The translations under genes and the position numbers were made by a program. A stretch of 64,000 nt of DNA, taken from an uncultured Collinsella sp. GTDB taxonomy: Bacteria > Actinomycetota > Coriobacteriia > Coriobacteriales > Coriobacteriaceae. The stretch is taken from positions 62,001-126,000 of the forward strand of contig UQHW01000001.1 of NCBI GenBank assembly GCA_900540935.1. Reading direction: 5' to 3'. Shown here one piece after another: positions 25,218-32,522 of this stretch (its first letter is position 1; each line of letters begins with the position of its first letter). Below the pieces are notes generated by a model. It was not told where the DNA came from. It made no database searches and worked only from the letters and a program-made list of their open reading frames with translations.

Positions 25218-25754
25218 TTAAGCGATGACAGCGACCTGGTTAAAGTCGAGCTCAACCGGCGTCTCGCGGCCAAAGATCATCAGCGTGACCTTGAGCTTGC
25301 CAGCCTCGGTGTTAACCTCGGAGACCTTGCCATCAAAGTCGGTAAGCGGGCCATCGGTGACGCGGACGGACGTGCCGACCTGAATATCAACCGAGGTGCG
25401 CTTGGGCGAATCGCCCTTACCGGGACGACGAGTCATCTTGTTGTACTCGTCGCGGGAAAGCGGAGCGGGCTTGCCGTTTCCGCCCAGGAAACCGGTGACG
25501 CCAGGCGTGTTACGAACACACGTCCAAGCATCGTCATCCATCTCCATGCGGACCAGGACATAACCCGGGAAGATCTTGGAATCCTTGGTCTCGCGCTTGC
25601 CACCCTCTTTAATCTCGGTGACGCGCTCCATAGGAATCTCGATATCAAAGATACGGTCCTGCATGCCCATAGTCTCGATGCGATGCTCGAGATCGGACTT
25701 AACGCGGTTCTCGTATCCAGAATAAGTGTGAACGACGTACCAACGCTTAGACAT
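25218..25754 (-). CDS. nusG: Transcription termination/antitermination protein NusG
   Basis: RNA polymerase elongation factor, 178 residues. NGN domain at the start (RWYVVHTYSGYENRVKSDLEHRI, later FPGYVLVRMEMDDDAW and NTPGVTGFLG) and a C-terminal KOW domain (VGTSVRVTDGPLTDFDGKVSEVN, then LDFNQVAVI). No insertion between the domains. It begins 3 bases after secE, so the two are co-translated, as in most bacteria. Confidence 0.98.
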   Translation of the reverse strand: MSKRWYVVHTYSGYENRVKSDLEHRIETMGMQDRIFDIEIPMERVTEIKEGGKRETKDSKIFPGYVLVRMEMDDDAWTCVRNTPGVTGFLGGNGKPAPLSRDEYNKMTRRPGKGDSPKRTSVDIQVGTSVRVTDGPLTDFDGKVSEVNTEAGKLKVTLMIFGRETPVELDFNQVAVIA

Positions 25755-25757
25755 GGT

Positions 25758-26096
25758 TTAGCCCCTCAATCCAGAGAACAGAGCAAGAGCCTCGCCAAAG
25801 CCAGCATCGAGCAGAGCGATGACGACGCCGACGACGATCAGAGAAGCGCAAACGACGACCGAGTAGTTCACGAGCTCCTTCTTATCGGGCCACGTGACAC
25901 GCTTCATCTCGGACTTCACCGAGGCGAAATACTTCTTGGTGCGGGCGAAGAAACCAGGCTTCTCGTTCTTCTTGGACTTCGCAGCCTTCTCGTTCTTCTT
26001 GGCAACGGCCTTCTTGGCCTCAACCTTGGAGTTGGCGGCAGCGTTGTTGGCAGGCGCCTGCTGCTGAGCCTTCTTCTTGTTCTTCTTGTTGGCCAT
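25758..26096 (-). CDS. secE: Protein translocase subunit SecE
   Basis: Single-span subunit of the Sec translocon, 112 residues. The first 45 residues form a Lys/Ala/Asn-rich extension (KKAQQQAPANNAAANSK and similar), longer than the usual short Gram-positive SecE. The conserved core follows: FFARTKKYFASVKSEMKRVTWPDKKELVNY and one transmembrane helix (VVVCASLIVVGVVIALL). Located between tRNA-Trp and nusG in the standard order. Confidence 0.96.
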   Translation of the reverse strand: MANKKNKKKAQQQAPANNAAANSKVEAKKAVAKKNEKAAKSKKNEKPGFFARTKKYFASVKSEMKRVTWPDKKELVNYSVVVCASLIVVGVVIALLDAGFGEALALFSGLRG

Positions 26097-26172
26097 TTGG
26101 GTTACCTCCGCGCAATGCGCTTATACATGAGTAAACCGTAAGCCCCCAATTGGGAGCTTACGGAATAATGAC

Positions 26173-26248
26173 TGGCACGCCAGGAAGGACTCGAACCCTC
26201 AACACTCGGTTTTGGAGACCGATGCTCTACCAATTGAACTACTGGCGT
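26173..26248 (-). tRNA. tRNA-Trp (CCA)
   Basis: Folds as a full cloverleaf: acceptor ACGCCAG / CTGGCGT, anticodon loop CTCCAAA with anticodon CCA, T-loop TTCGAGT, CCA encoded. Lies between rpmG and secE. Confidence 0.97.
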
Positions 26249-26261
26249 ATGTGACTAGAGA

Positions 26262-26411
26262 CTAGCGAGTCTCTTTGTGCAGCGTGTGGTGACGGCACCA
26301 GGGGCAATACTTCTTGATCTCCATACGATCAGGCATGGTCGACTTGTTCTTGGTGGTCGTATAGTTGCGGCGCTTGCACTCAGTGCACGCAAGAGTAACT
26401 AGAGTACGCAT
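26262..26411 (-). CDS. rpmG: 50S ribosomal protein L33
   Basis: 49-residue large-subunit protein. The translation begins MRTLVTLACTECKRRNYTT and ends KKYCPWCRHHTLHKETR. It has two C-x2-C pairs (CTEC and CPWC), the zinc-ribbon form of L33. The start is ATG at 26411, with AAAGGTTCAGG upstream. It heads a transcript with tRNA-Trp, secE and nusG. The start of the gene is 46 bases downstream of a strong promoter. Confidence 0.96.
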   Translation of the reverse strand: MRTLVTLACTECKRRNYTTTKNKSTMPDRMEIKKYCPWCRHHTLHKETR

Positions 26412-26456
26412 GTATCCTGAACCTTTCATTTCCGCCCCGTACGGGCACGAGTTGAT

Positions 26457-26486
26457 ACTTTATCAGCTCTACGTAAGTGCTGTCAA
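26457..26486 (-). promoter_or_regulatory. Promoter of rpmG-tRNA-Trp-secE-nusG
   Basis: Minus-strand TTGACA (26481-26486) and TAAAGT (26457-26462), 18-base spacer. It shares the extended upstream sequence AGGTTTTCGTTGACAGC with the tRNA-tuf promoter at 28288. Confidence 0.7.
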
Positions 26487-26625
26487 CGAAAACCTTGAAT
26501 CAATTGGTTCTCGGTGAACCCATTCATATTTGGAACACATCAATGGAGCCAACGAGATCTAATCGACGGTGCACCCAGGACCATTATCGATCCTCTCGAC
26601 ACCAGCAACGGCTCAATATCCATTG

Positions 26626-26663
26626 CAGAAAAGAACCCGGCACCCATATAAGTGCCGGGTTCT
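26626..26663 (-). terminator. Terminator after tuf
   Basis: AGAACCCGGCACTTATA / TGGGTGCCGGGTTCT-type hairpin (26632-26663), then TTTTCTGC on the minus strand, 28 bases past the tuf stop. Confidence 0.85.
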
Positions 26664-26690
26664 CTAAGTCAGCTATATCAAAGAGCTAAT

Positions 26691-27881
26691 TTACTCAATG
26701 ATCGTGGAGACGATGCCCGAACCGACGGTGTGGCCGCCCTCGCGGATAGCGAAGCGCAGGCCCTCCTCCATGGCGATCGGGTGGATGAGGTCGCCCTCGA
26801 TGGTGATGTGGTCACCAGGCATAGCCATCTCGGTGCCCTCGGGGAGCTTGACCGTACCGGTAACGTCGGTGGTACGGAAGTAGAACTGAGGACGATAACC
26901 ATCGAAGAACGGGGTGTGACGGCCGCCCTCCTCCTTGGTCAGAACGTAGATCTCGCCGGTGAACTTGGTGTGCGGGGTAACCGAACCGGGCTTGCAGAGA
27001 ACCTGACCGCGCTCGATGTCCTCGCGCTTGATGCCGCGGAGCAGCAGACCGACGTTGTCGCCAGCCTCGCAGAAGTCCATGGACTTACGGAACATCTCGA
27101 TACCGGTAACGACGGTGTTCTGGGTATCCTTGATGCCGACGATCTCGACGGGCTCGTTGAGCTTGAGCTCACCGCGCTCGACACGGCCGGTAGCAACGGT
27201 ACCACGGCCGGAGATGGTCATAACGTCCTCAACGGCCATCAGGAAGGGGAGGTCGTTGTTACGAGCAGGCGTCGGGATGTACTCGTCGACAGCCTTCATG
27301 AGCTCGCGGATGGCGTCCATCCACTTGGCGTCGCCCTCGAGAGCGCCCAGAGCGGAACCACGGATGACGGGGATGTCGTCGCCGGGGAAATCGTACTCGG
27401 AGAGGAGCTCACGGGTCTCCATCTCGACGAGGTCGATGAGCTCGTCATCGTCGACCATGTCGCACTTGTTCAGGAAGACGACGATGTAGGGAACGCCGAC
27501 CTGACGGGCGAGCAGGATGTGCTCGCGGGTCTGAGCCATGGGGCCGTCGGTAGCGGCGATGACCAGGATAGCGCCGTCCATCTGAGCAGCACCGGAGATC
27601 ATGTTCTTGACGTAGTCAGCGTGGCCCGGGCAGTCAACGTGAGCGTAGTGACGGGCAGCAGTCTCGTACTCGACGTGGGAGACGGAGATCGTAATGCCGC
27701 GCTCGCGCTCCTCGGGAGCCTTGTCGATGTTCTCGAACGCAGTGAAGTCAGCCTTGCAGCCCTCGGTCTCGGAGAGAACCTTGGTGATGGCAGCGGTCAG
27801 CGTGGTCTTGCCGTGGTCGACGTGACCAATGGTGCCGATGTTAACATGCGGCTTAGTGCGCTCAAACTTCTCTTTGGCCAT
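26691..27881 (-). CDS. tuf: Elongation factor Tu
   Basis: GTPase that delivers aminoacyl-tRNA to the ribosome, 396 residues. G1 GHVDHGKTT (about 18-26), switch I ERERGITIS, G3 DCPGHADY, G4 NKCD, and domains II/III with the C-terminal GGHTVGSGIVSTIIE. All GTPase motifs are intact. The codon pattern is highly biased, as expected of a very strongly expressed gene. The ATG is behind AGAGGAGGGC. It is transcribed after tRNA-Tyr, tRNA-Thr and tRNA-Met, the same kind of linkage seen around tufB of enterobacteria. Confidence 0.98.
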   Translation of the reverse strand: MAKEKFERTKPHVNIGTIGHVDHGKTTLTAAITKVLSETEGCKADFTAFENIDKAPEERERGITISVSHVEYETAARHYAHVDCPGHADYVKNMISGAAQMDGAILVIAATDGPMAQTREHILLARQVGVPYIVVFLNKCDMVDDDELIDLVEMETRELLSEYDFPGDDIPVIRGSALGALEGDAKWMDAIRELMKAVDEYIPTPARNNDLPFLMAVEDVMTISGRGTVATGRVERGELKLNEPVEIVGIKDTQNTVVTGIEMFRKSMDFCEAGDNVGLLLRGIKREDIERGQVLCKPGSVTPHTKFTGEIYVLTKEEGGRHTPFFDGYRPQFYFRTTDVTGTVKLPEGTEMAMPGDHITIEGDLIHPIAMEEGLRFAIREGGHTVGSGIVSTIIE

Positions 27882-27977
27882 AAAGCCCTCCTCTTAACAG
27901 GTCGTCCCCGGACGGGACTTTGCCTTTATACCATAGTGGCCTCTCAACATACTATTGAGAAGCCACCGTGTTACCTA

Positions 27978-28054
27978 TGGTAGCGGTGACTGGATTCGAA
28001 CCAGTGACGCCACGGGTATGAACCGTGTGCTCTAACCAACTGAGCTACACCGCC
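27978..28054 (-). tRNA. tRNA-Met (CAT), elongator type
   Basis: Cloverleaf with GGCGGTG acceptor, D-arm AGCTCAGTTGGTTAGAGC, anticodon loop TTCATAC, T-loop TTCGAAT, CCA encoded. The paired first position and D-arm fit an elongator rather than initiator Met. Confidence 0.95.
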
Positions 28055-28057
28055 GGA

Positions 28058-28133
28058 TGGAGCCTGCAACCAGACTTGAACTGGTGACCTCTTCGTTACC
28101 AACGAAGTGCTCTACCGACTGAGCTATACAGGC
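28058..28133 (-). tRNA. tRNA-Thr (GGT)
   Basis: Cloverleaf with GCCTGTA acceptor, anticodon stem CTTCG / CGAAG, loop TTGGTAA (anticodon GGT), T-loop TTCAAGT, CCA encoded. Only three bases separate it from tRNA-Met. Confidence 0.95.
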
Positions 28134-28143
28134 ACTTGACGGG

Positions 28144-28225
28144 TGGGAGCTATAGGATTCGAACCTATGTAGGCAGAGCCAACGGGTTTACAGCCCGTCC
28201 CCATTAACCACTCGGGCAAACTCCC
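28144..28225 (-). tRNA. tRNA-Tyr (GTA)
   Basis: Class II tRNA with a long variable arm. Acceptor GGGAGTT, anticodon stem ACGGG / CCCGT, loop CTGTAAA (GTA), T-loop TTCGAAT. The encoded 3' end reads ACCC instead of ACCA, so the terminal A must be added enzymatically. Confidence 0.94.
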
Positions 28226-28287
28226 AATCGTTCAAGTATCCGCAGGTCCTTTGGTCTTTTGGACCGCCGCCCCCGCGAACGAAGAAG

Positions 28288-28317
28288 ATAATACGATGCC
28301 ACCTTGGGAGCTGTCAA
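28288..28317 (-). promoter_or_regulatory. Promoter of tRNA-Tyr-Thr-Met-tuf
   Basis: Minus-strand consensus TTGACA (28312-28317), 18-base spacer, TATTAT (28288-28293); start point about 55 bases before tRNA-Tyr. Shares its upstream sequence with the rpmG promoter. Confidence 0.75.
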
Positions 28318-28530
28318 CGAAAACCTCTAGATACACGGCTCCGGGCGTATCTATATAGCTTTGACCTGCCGTTTTGCTGAGTTTGGATGTGAAGGACGGT
28401 GGATTTTGCTGCACTGGTGACATTTCCCAAGGGAACACTTTGGCATAGTGGAGTAAGCCTGCGGATTCTTACTTCGATAACGACTCATTTGCACCTATAT
28501 ATAGGTCGAGATCGGGCCTCCGCGGCAAAT

Positions 28531-28677
28531 TCGAGCGTGGATTTTCTCCCGTTTGAAATCGAGCGTGGATAATCTCCCACTTTTGGCATGGCCCCAAGGC
28601 CAAAGTGGCAGATTATCCACGCTCATTCTCCAGGCGGGAGCTTTTCCACTCTCGTGTGTCCGAATATCCACGCTCGA
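28531..28677. repeat. Nested palindromes, family B
   Basis: Inner arms GAGCGTGGATAATCTCCCAC (28561) and complementary GTGGCAGATTATCCACGCTC (ending 28624) around a GGCATGGCCCCAAGGCC loop. Outer arms TCGAGCGTGGA (28531-28541) and TCCACGCTCGA (28667-28677) repeat the same core. Non-coding. Confidence 0.8.
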
Positions 28678-28707
28678 TGACGATGACCAACCTCGTCCCA
28701 GCTTCAG

Positions 28708-28842
28708 TCTCGATCTGTAACAGTAAGAGGGTTATTCCTCCCCTATCTGTTACAGATTGAGATATTACGCAGAGACCCCAGCTCACGTCTCATTCTGTAA
28801 CAGTAAGAACGGTTTTTCGCCCCTTCGTGTTACAGATCGAGA
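28708..28842. repeat. Two tandem palindromes, family C
   Basis: Copy 1 (about 28708-28762) and copy 2 (about 28788-28842): TCTCGATCTGTAACAGTAAG and TCTCATTCTGTAACAGTAAG each pair with a downstream TGTTACAGAT-GAGA arm. Period about 80 bases. Along with family B they fill the 710-base gap between tRNA-Tyr and tRNA-Thr(TGT); no gene is credible there. Confidence 0.8.
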
Positions 28843-28884
28843 CAAACCTGAAGCTAGGTTGCGCCAAACCCGCTGACTTATCGA

Positions 28885-28925
28885 CAAAAAAGAAACGGGC
28901 CCTGTCCCACAAGGGGACAGAGCCC
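28885..28925 (-). terminator. Terminator after tRNA-Thr(TGT)
   Basis: GGGCTCTGTCCCC / GGGACAGGGCCC hairpin, then GTTTCTTTTTTG on the minus strand, 11 bases past the tRNA. Contains the recurring GGGGACA motif. Confidence 0.85.
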
Positions 28926-28935
28926 AAAACTCTCA

Positions 28936-29010
28936 TGGAGCCAGTGACAGGAATCGAACCTGCAACCCACTGATTACAAATCAGTTGCGCTACCGTTGCG
29001 CCACACTGGC
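28936..29010 (-). tRNA. tRNA-Thr (TGT)
   Basis: Acceptor GCCAGTG / CACTGGC, anticodon stem ACTGA / TCAGT, loop TTTGTAA (TGT), T-loop TTCGATT, CCA encoded. Single-gene transcript. Confidence 0.96.
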
Positions 29011-29040
29011 ACACTTGGCGCTTTCGCGCGAAGCCAGTTA

Positions 29041-29069
29041 AGAATAAAGGAATTGCGGACGGGGTGCAA
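29041..29069 (-). promoter_or_regulatory. Promoter of tRNA-Thr(TGT)
   Basis: TTGCAC (29064-29069), 17-base spacer, TATTCT (29041-29046) on the minus strand, about 30 bases before the tRNA 5' end. Confidence 0.6.
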
Positions 29070-29103
29070 CAGACCCTTTGACCGACCACATCTCAAAACC
29101 CTT

Positions 29104-29159
29104 CGTCAGAACGAATAGTTTTATCCGTTCGCCAAAACCAAAAACTATTCGTTTTGACG
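29104..29159. repeat. Palindromic element, family D
   Basis: 18-bp arms CGTCAGAACGAATAGTTT and AAACTATTCGTTTTGACG with one mismatch, 20-base spacer. Lies between yacP and the tRNA-Thr(TGT) promoter. Confidence 0.8.
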
Positions 29160-29169
29160 ATGCCAAGCC

Positions 29170-29195
29170 GCAACCCATTGATTACAAACTAGTTG
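29170..29195 (-). pseudogene. tRNA-Thr(TGT) fragment
   Basis: 26 bases nearly identical (three changes) to the anticodon arm and adjoining variable-region sequence of the intact tRNA-Thr(TGT) 160 bases away, including the TTGTAA loop. Stem pairs are partly destroyed and no acceptor or T-arm is present. Could be a recombination or attachment-site remnant. Confidence 0.55.
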
Positions 29196-29234
29196 GTTGG
29201 TCAATCGAGAAAGCAGCTCCCCATAGAAGGTTTC

Positions 29235-29912
29235 CTACCGTCCGCGCAGGGCCTTGAGCTTGGCCAAGGCCTCGGGGCTCAAGCGGCTGCCCAGGGTCAT
29301 CTTGATCTGCGGGGCCTCCTCGGCCTCGTGAACGTCGTTATCGATCTGTTTGATCTCGTCCACCAGCATACGGCTCGAGATGCGCGTAACGCCCTTCCCC
29401 ATGACAACGGCCTGGATCGTGCCGTCACTCGATACCACGGAGCACGCGCGGCCTTCCTCGCGTGCCTCGATGCAGAGCTTCTGCACCACGGTATCGGCAG
29501 AGACGCCCGTCGGCGAAAACTCGATGCGCACACCGCGGGCCGGCAGGTTGGGGCGCTCGCTGGAGATATTGCCCGCGCCGTCAAATACGATCACAGCCTC
29601 GTAGCGGCCCTGGGCAAACGCAGCTACGTCATTAATGAGCGCCGTGCGCGCCATATCGTGAACGTCGCTGGAATACGGATCGTCAGAATGGTCGTACACG
29701 AGCTTTTCGTAGCGCGGCGTACAGTGGATCACGTTGTAGCCGTCGACCACCAGCAGCTCGGGCTTGTTGGAGTGCACCGTCGAGACCGGATCGGCGATGG
29801 CCTGCGCAAACGCATTGCCGCCCACGCCATAGGTCGCGGCCGAAACAATCGGCTTGGCCGAGCCCTCGCCAAAGCGCTTGGCCTTGGACTTGGCGCGGTT
29901 CTTTTTGGACAT
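29235..29912 (-). CDS. NYN-domain ribonuclease (YacP/Rae1-like)
   Basis: 225 residues. A Lys-rich N-terminus precedes the NYN/PIN-type nuclease domain: LLVVDGYNVIH (about 53-63) with the metal-binding Asp, AVIVFDGAGN, then SADTVVQKLCIEA and VVSSDG with further acidic residues. In Bacillus the orthologue Rae1 cleaves mRNA on the ribosome; that role here is by family. It starts 3 bases after rlmB, the usual pairing in Gram-positive genomes (cysS-mrnC-rlmB-yacP). The MrnC gene expected next to cysS is absent here. Confidence 0.9.
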   Translation of the reverse strand: MSKKNRAKSKAKRFGEGSAKPIVSAATYGVGGNAFAQAIADPVSTVHSNKPELLVVDGYNVIHCTPRYEKLVYDHSDDPYSSDVHDMARTALINDVAAFAQGRYEAVIVFDGAGNISSERPNLPARGVRIEFSPTGVSADTVVQKLCIEAREEGRACSVVSSDGTIQAVVMGKGVTRISSRMLVDEIKQIDNDVHEAEEAPQIKMTLGSRLSPEALAKLKALRGR

Positions 29913-29915
29913 GCG

Positions 29916-30866
29916 CTACTCCTCCCCCATGAGCTCGCCGGCGTTGCGGCGCAGCCACTCAAAGCACAGCGCCGTGGTCGCCTGGGCAACATTGAGGCTC
30001 TCGGTCATGCCGCGCTGGGGAAGCTTGGTCAAAAAGTCGCATTTCTCGAGCACCAGGCGCGAGATGCCGTCGCCCTCGGAGCCCATAACGAGCGCCACGC
30101 GGCCCTCGAAGGGAGCATCCCAGCAACTGCCTTCGGCGTGCTCGGAGGCACCGCCCACCCAAAAGCCAGCGGCCTTAAGATCGTCGAGCGCACGGGCGAT
30201 GTTGGGCACCTGCGCGATAGGCAGATGCATGACGGCGCCGGCTGAAGTCTTGTAGCTGCCCACGGTCACGCCGGCGGCGCGCTTGTTGGCAATGATGACG
30301 CCCGCGGCGCCCACGACCTCGGCGGAACGCACAATGGCGCCAAAGTTACCGTCGTCGGTCACATGGTCGAGCACGATGACGAGCGCCGGACCGTCGCCCG
30401 CGCGGTCGAGAATATCGGCGACATCGGCATAGGGGAAGTTGCCAACCTCGAGCGCAATGCCCTGGTGAGCGCCATGGCTCGACAGCGCATCGAGCTGCGC
30501 GCGTGGAACGAACTTAATGCGGACGCCCGCGGCGTTGAGGTCATCGACCAGGCGCGACAAGGCGGCATCGCGCTCCCCGCCCTCGGCAATGAGCGCGCAC
30601 TTGATGGGAAAACCAGTGCGTAGCGCCTCGGCGGCAGCACGACGACCTTCGATAAACTCGCCCTTGGGAGCCTGGACAGCGTCGCGGTTGCGATCGCGCT
30701 GCGGACGTGCGGCCTGGGTGCGATCGCGCTGCGGACGTGCAGCCTGAGCTTGGGAGCGCTCGCGCTGGCCCTTGGGAGCGGCAGTGCGGTCGTTGCGGCG
30801 ACCCGGACGCGAGCCAGAAGCAGCCTGTTTGCCGCCACGAGGCGCACGCTTGCGATTGTCGGCCAT
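29916..30866 (-). CDS. rlmB: 23S rRNA (guanosine-2'-O)-methyltransferase, TrmH/RlmB family
   Basis: SPOUT methyltransferase, 316 residues. The first 70 are Arg/Gln/Gly-rich with an imperfect tandem repeat (AARPQRDR twice, encoded by 24-base units near 30700-30745). Then an L30e-like substrate domain (EGRRAAAEALRTGF, ALSSHGAHQGIALEV) and the SpoU core: LDHVTDDGNFGAIVRSAEVVGA, VMGSEGDGISRLVLEKCD, MTESLNVAQATTALCFEW. Motifs are intact. Modification of G2251 is the family role; other SpoU targets are possible. Coupled with yacP. Confidence 0.92.
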   Translation of the reverse strand: MADNRKRAPRGGKQAASGSRPGRRNDRTAAPKGQRERSQAQAARPQRDRTQAARPQRDRNRDAVQAPKGEFIEGRRAAAEALRTGFPIKCALIAEGGERDAALSRLVDDLNAAGVRIKFVPRAQLDALSSHGAHQGIALEVGNFPYADVADILDRAGDGPALVIVLDHVTDDGNFGAIVRSAEVVGAAGVIIANKRAAGVTVGSYKTSAGAVMHLPIAQVPNIARALDDLKAAGFWVGGASEHAEGSCWDAPFEGRVALVMGSEGDGISRLVLEKCDFLTKLPQRGMTESLNVAQATTALCFEWLRRNAGELMGEE

Positions 30867-30944
30867 AAAGCGGCCTCCTTAAAACATTTTTCAAACAAGA
30901 CAAAAGAAGCGACCGCTTAAGACGAATAGCCCAAGCGGTCGGTA

Positions 30945-31046
30945 CGGGTTTTCCAAGTGCCCGAGATTGCCGTGAAAGAGGAGCGACGCGTACTTGAGTA
31001 CGCGAGCGACGGTTTGAACGGCAAGGTCGGGTGCTTGGGAAACCCG
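30945..31046. repeat. Long palindrome between cysS and rlmB
   Basis: CGGGTTTTCCAAGTGCCCGA (30945) and the downstream GTCGGGTGCTTGGGAAACCCG (ending 31046) form outer arms with few mismatches; GCGTACTTGAGTACGC sits at the centre. A separate GACCGCTT / AAGCGGTC hairpin lies at 30911-30940. It starts within 7 bases of the cysS stop, so may end or process that transcript. Confidence 0.75.
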
Positions 31047-31052
31047 CGGGGA

Positions 31053-32519
31053 TTAGAGAGACTTAATACGGGTGCCGGCGGCAGTATCCTCAATGGTGAG
31101 GCCCAGGTCCTTGAGCTGATCGCGGATGGCGTCTGCCAGGTCCCAGTTCTTGGCGGCACGGGCCTCGGCGCGGGCCTCGAGAATCTTGGCAGCGGCCTCG
31201 TCCACGTCGTCGCCCGTGTAGGCAACCAAACCGGCGGCAACGCCCAGCAGGCCCAGCGGCAGCTCCACCTTGGGCTCGGGAAGCTCGACGCCAAACGTAT
31301 CGAGCAACTCGACCAGCGTATCGGCGGCAGCCAGGGCTGCGGCCTTGTCGGCAGCATCGCCCGCCTGCTCCAGGTACTGGTTGCACTCGGTGACAAAGCC
31401 AAAGACAGCACCCATGGCACCGGCGGTGTTAAAGTCGTCGTCCATGCACTCCTTAAAGGTGGCGCGGGTCTCGGCGGCCTTGGCGGCAAACGCCTCGGCG
31501 GCAGCCGCATCGGCATCGGCCGTCGCGTGGTTCGCAGCCCAGCGCAGGTTCTCGACCGTACCGGCGATACGCGTGAGCGAGTTCTCGGCACCCTCCAGGC
31601 GCTCCCAAGAAAAGTCGAGCGGCGAGCGATAGCTCGTCTGCAGCATCAGAAGGCGCAGAGCGGCAGCGGAGTGCTGCTCGAGGACCTCGGCCAGCGTAAA
31701 GAAGTTGCCGAGCGACTTGGACATCTTCTCGCCGTCAACCAGCAGCATGCCCGTGTGCATCCAGGTGTTGGAGAAACCCTGGTGCCAGGCGCAGGTGGCC
31801 TGGGCGCACTCGTTCTCATGATGCGGGAAGGCAAGGTCGGAGCCGCCGCCGTGGATGTCGATCGGAGTGCCCAGGTAGCGATGCACCATGGCGGCGCACT
31901 CGGTGTGCCAACCAGGACGGCCCTCGCCCCAGGGGCTCGGCCAGCTGGGCTCGCCGGGCTTGGCGGCCTTCCACAGGGCAAAGTCGAGCGGGTCGTTCTT
32001 GTCCTCGTTCTCCTCGATGCGCGCACCCACCATGAGGTCATCGATGTTGCGGCCCGAGACTTGGCCGTAGTTGGGATCGCTGCGCACGGCAAAGTACACA
32101 TCGCCGTTATCGGCTGCGTAAGCGTGGCCCTGCTCGATAAGCGTCTTGATCATGGCGATCATGGGGCCGATCTCCTTGGTGGCGCGGGGGCGCACATCGG
32201 GATCGAGCACGTTGGCGGCGCGCATGACGCCGATGAACTTGTCCGAGAACTCCGTCGCGACCTCGGCGGCAGTGCGGCCCTGCTCGTTGGCGCGCTTGAT
32301 GATCTTGTCATCGACATCGGTGAGGTTCTGGGCGAACGTGACCTCGTAGCCGCTCGCGATGAGCCAGCGACGAATCACGTCAAAGCTGATGAACGTGCGG
32401 GCATTGCCGATGTGGATGTTGTCGTAGACCGTGGGGCCGCACACGTACATGCGGACCTTGCCGGACTCGATGGGCTGGAACTCTTCCTTTTTATGGGTAG
32501 CGCTGTTGTAGATACGCAT
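31053..32519 (-). CDS. cysS: Cysteinyl-tRNA synthetase
   Basis: Class I synthetase, 488 residues. HIGN at 36-39, KMSKS at 265-269, zinc ligands C27, C208 and H233/E237 (PHHENECAQ), and the DALR-like C-terminal domain. Complete. It follows ispF by 3 bases and belongs to the disA-ispD-ispF-cysS unit, an arrangement known in many Gram-positive bacteria. No T-box leader is present because the gene is internal to an operon. Confidence 0.97.
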   Translation of the reverse strand: MRIYNSATHKKEEFQPIESGKVRMYVCGPTVYDNIHIGNARTFISFDVIRRWLIASGYEVTFAQNLTDVDDKIIKRANEQGRTAAEVATEFSDKFIGVMRAANVLDPDVRPRATKEIGPMIAMIKTLIEQGHAYAADNGDVYFAVRSDPNYGQVSGRNIDDLMVGARIEENEDKNDPLDFALWKAAKPGEPSWPSPWGEGRPGWHTECAAMVHRYLGTPIDIHGGGSDLAFPHHENECAQATCAWHQGFSNTWMHTGMLLVDGEKMSKSLGNFFTLAEVLEQHSAAALRLLMLQTSYRSPLDFSWERLEGAENSLTRIAGTVENLRWAANHATADADAAAAEAFAAKAAETRATFKECMDDDFNTAGAMGAVFGFVTECNQYLEQAGDAADKAAALAAADTLVELLDTFGVELPEPKVELPLGLLGVAAGLVAYTGDDVDEAAAKILEARAEARAAKNWDLADAIRDQLKDLGLTIEDTAAGTRIKSL

Positions 32520-32522
32520 TCG

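Noticed and set aside
24036..26141. Plus-strand open frame of about 700 codons opposite rplA, rplK, nusG and secE
   Set aside because: It runs antisense across four well-supported genes and their gaps; the product is low-complexity and meaningless.
28232..28438. 68-codon open frame after tRNA-Tyr
   Set aside because: It overlaps the tRNA operon promoter, has no ribosome site and no recognisable product.
23844..29010. A horizontally acquired island around the tRNA genes
   Set aside because: The gene content is core translation machinery in a conserved order; only the small non-coding repeats between tRNA genes are unusual.
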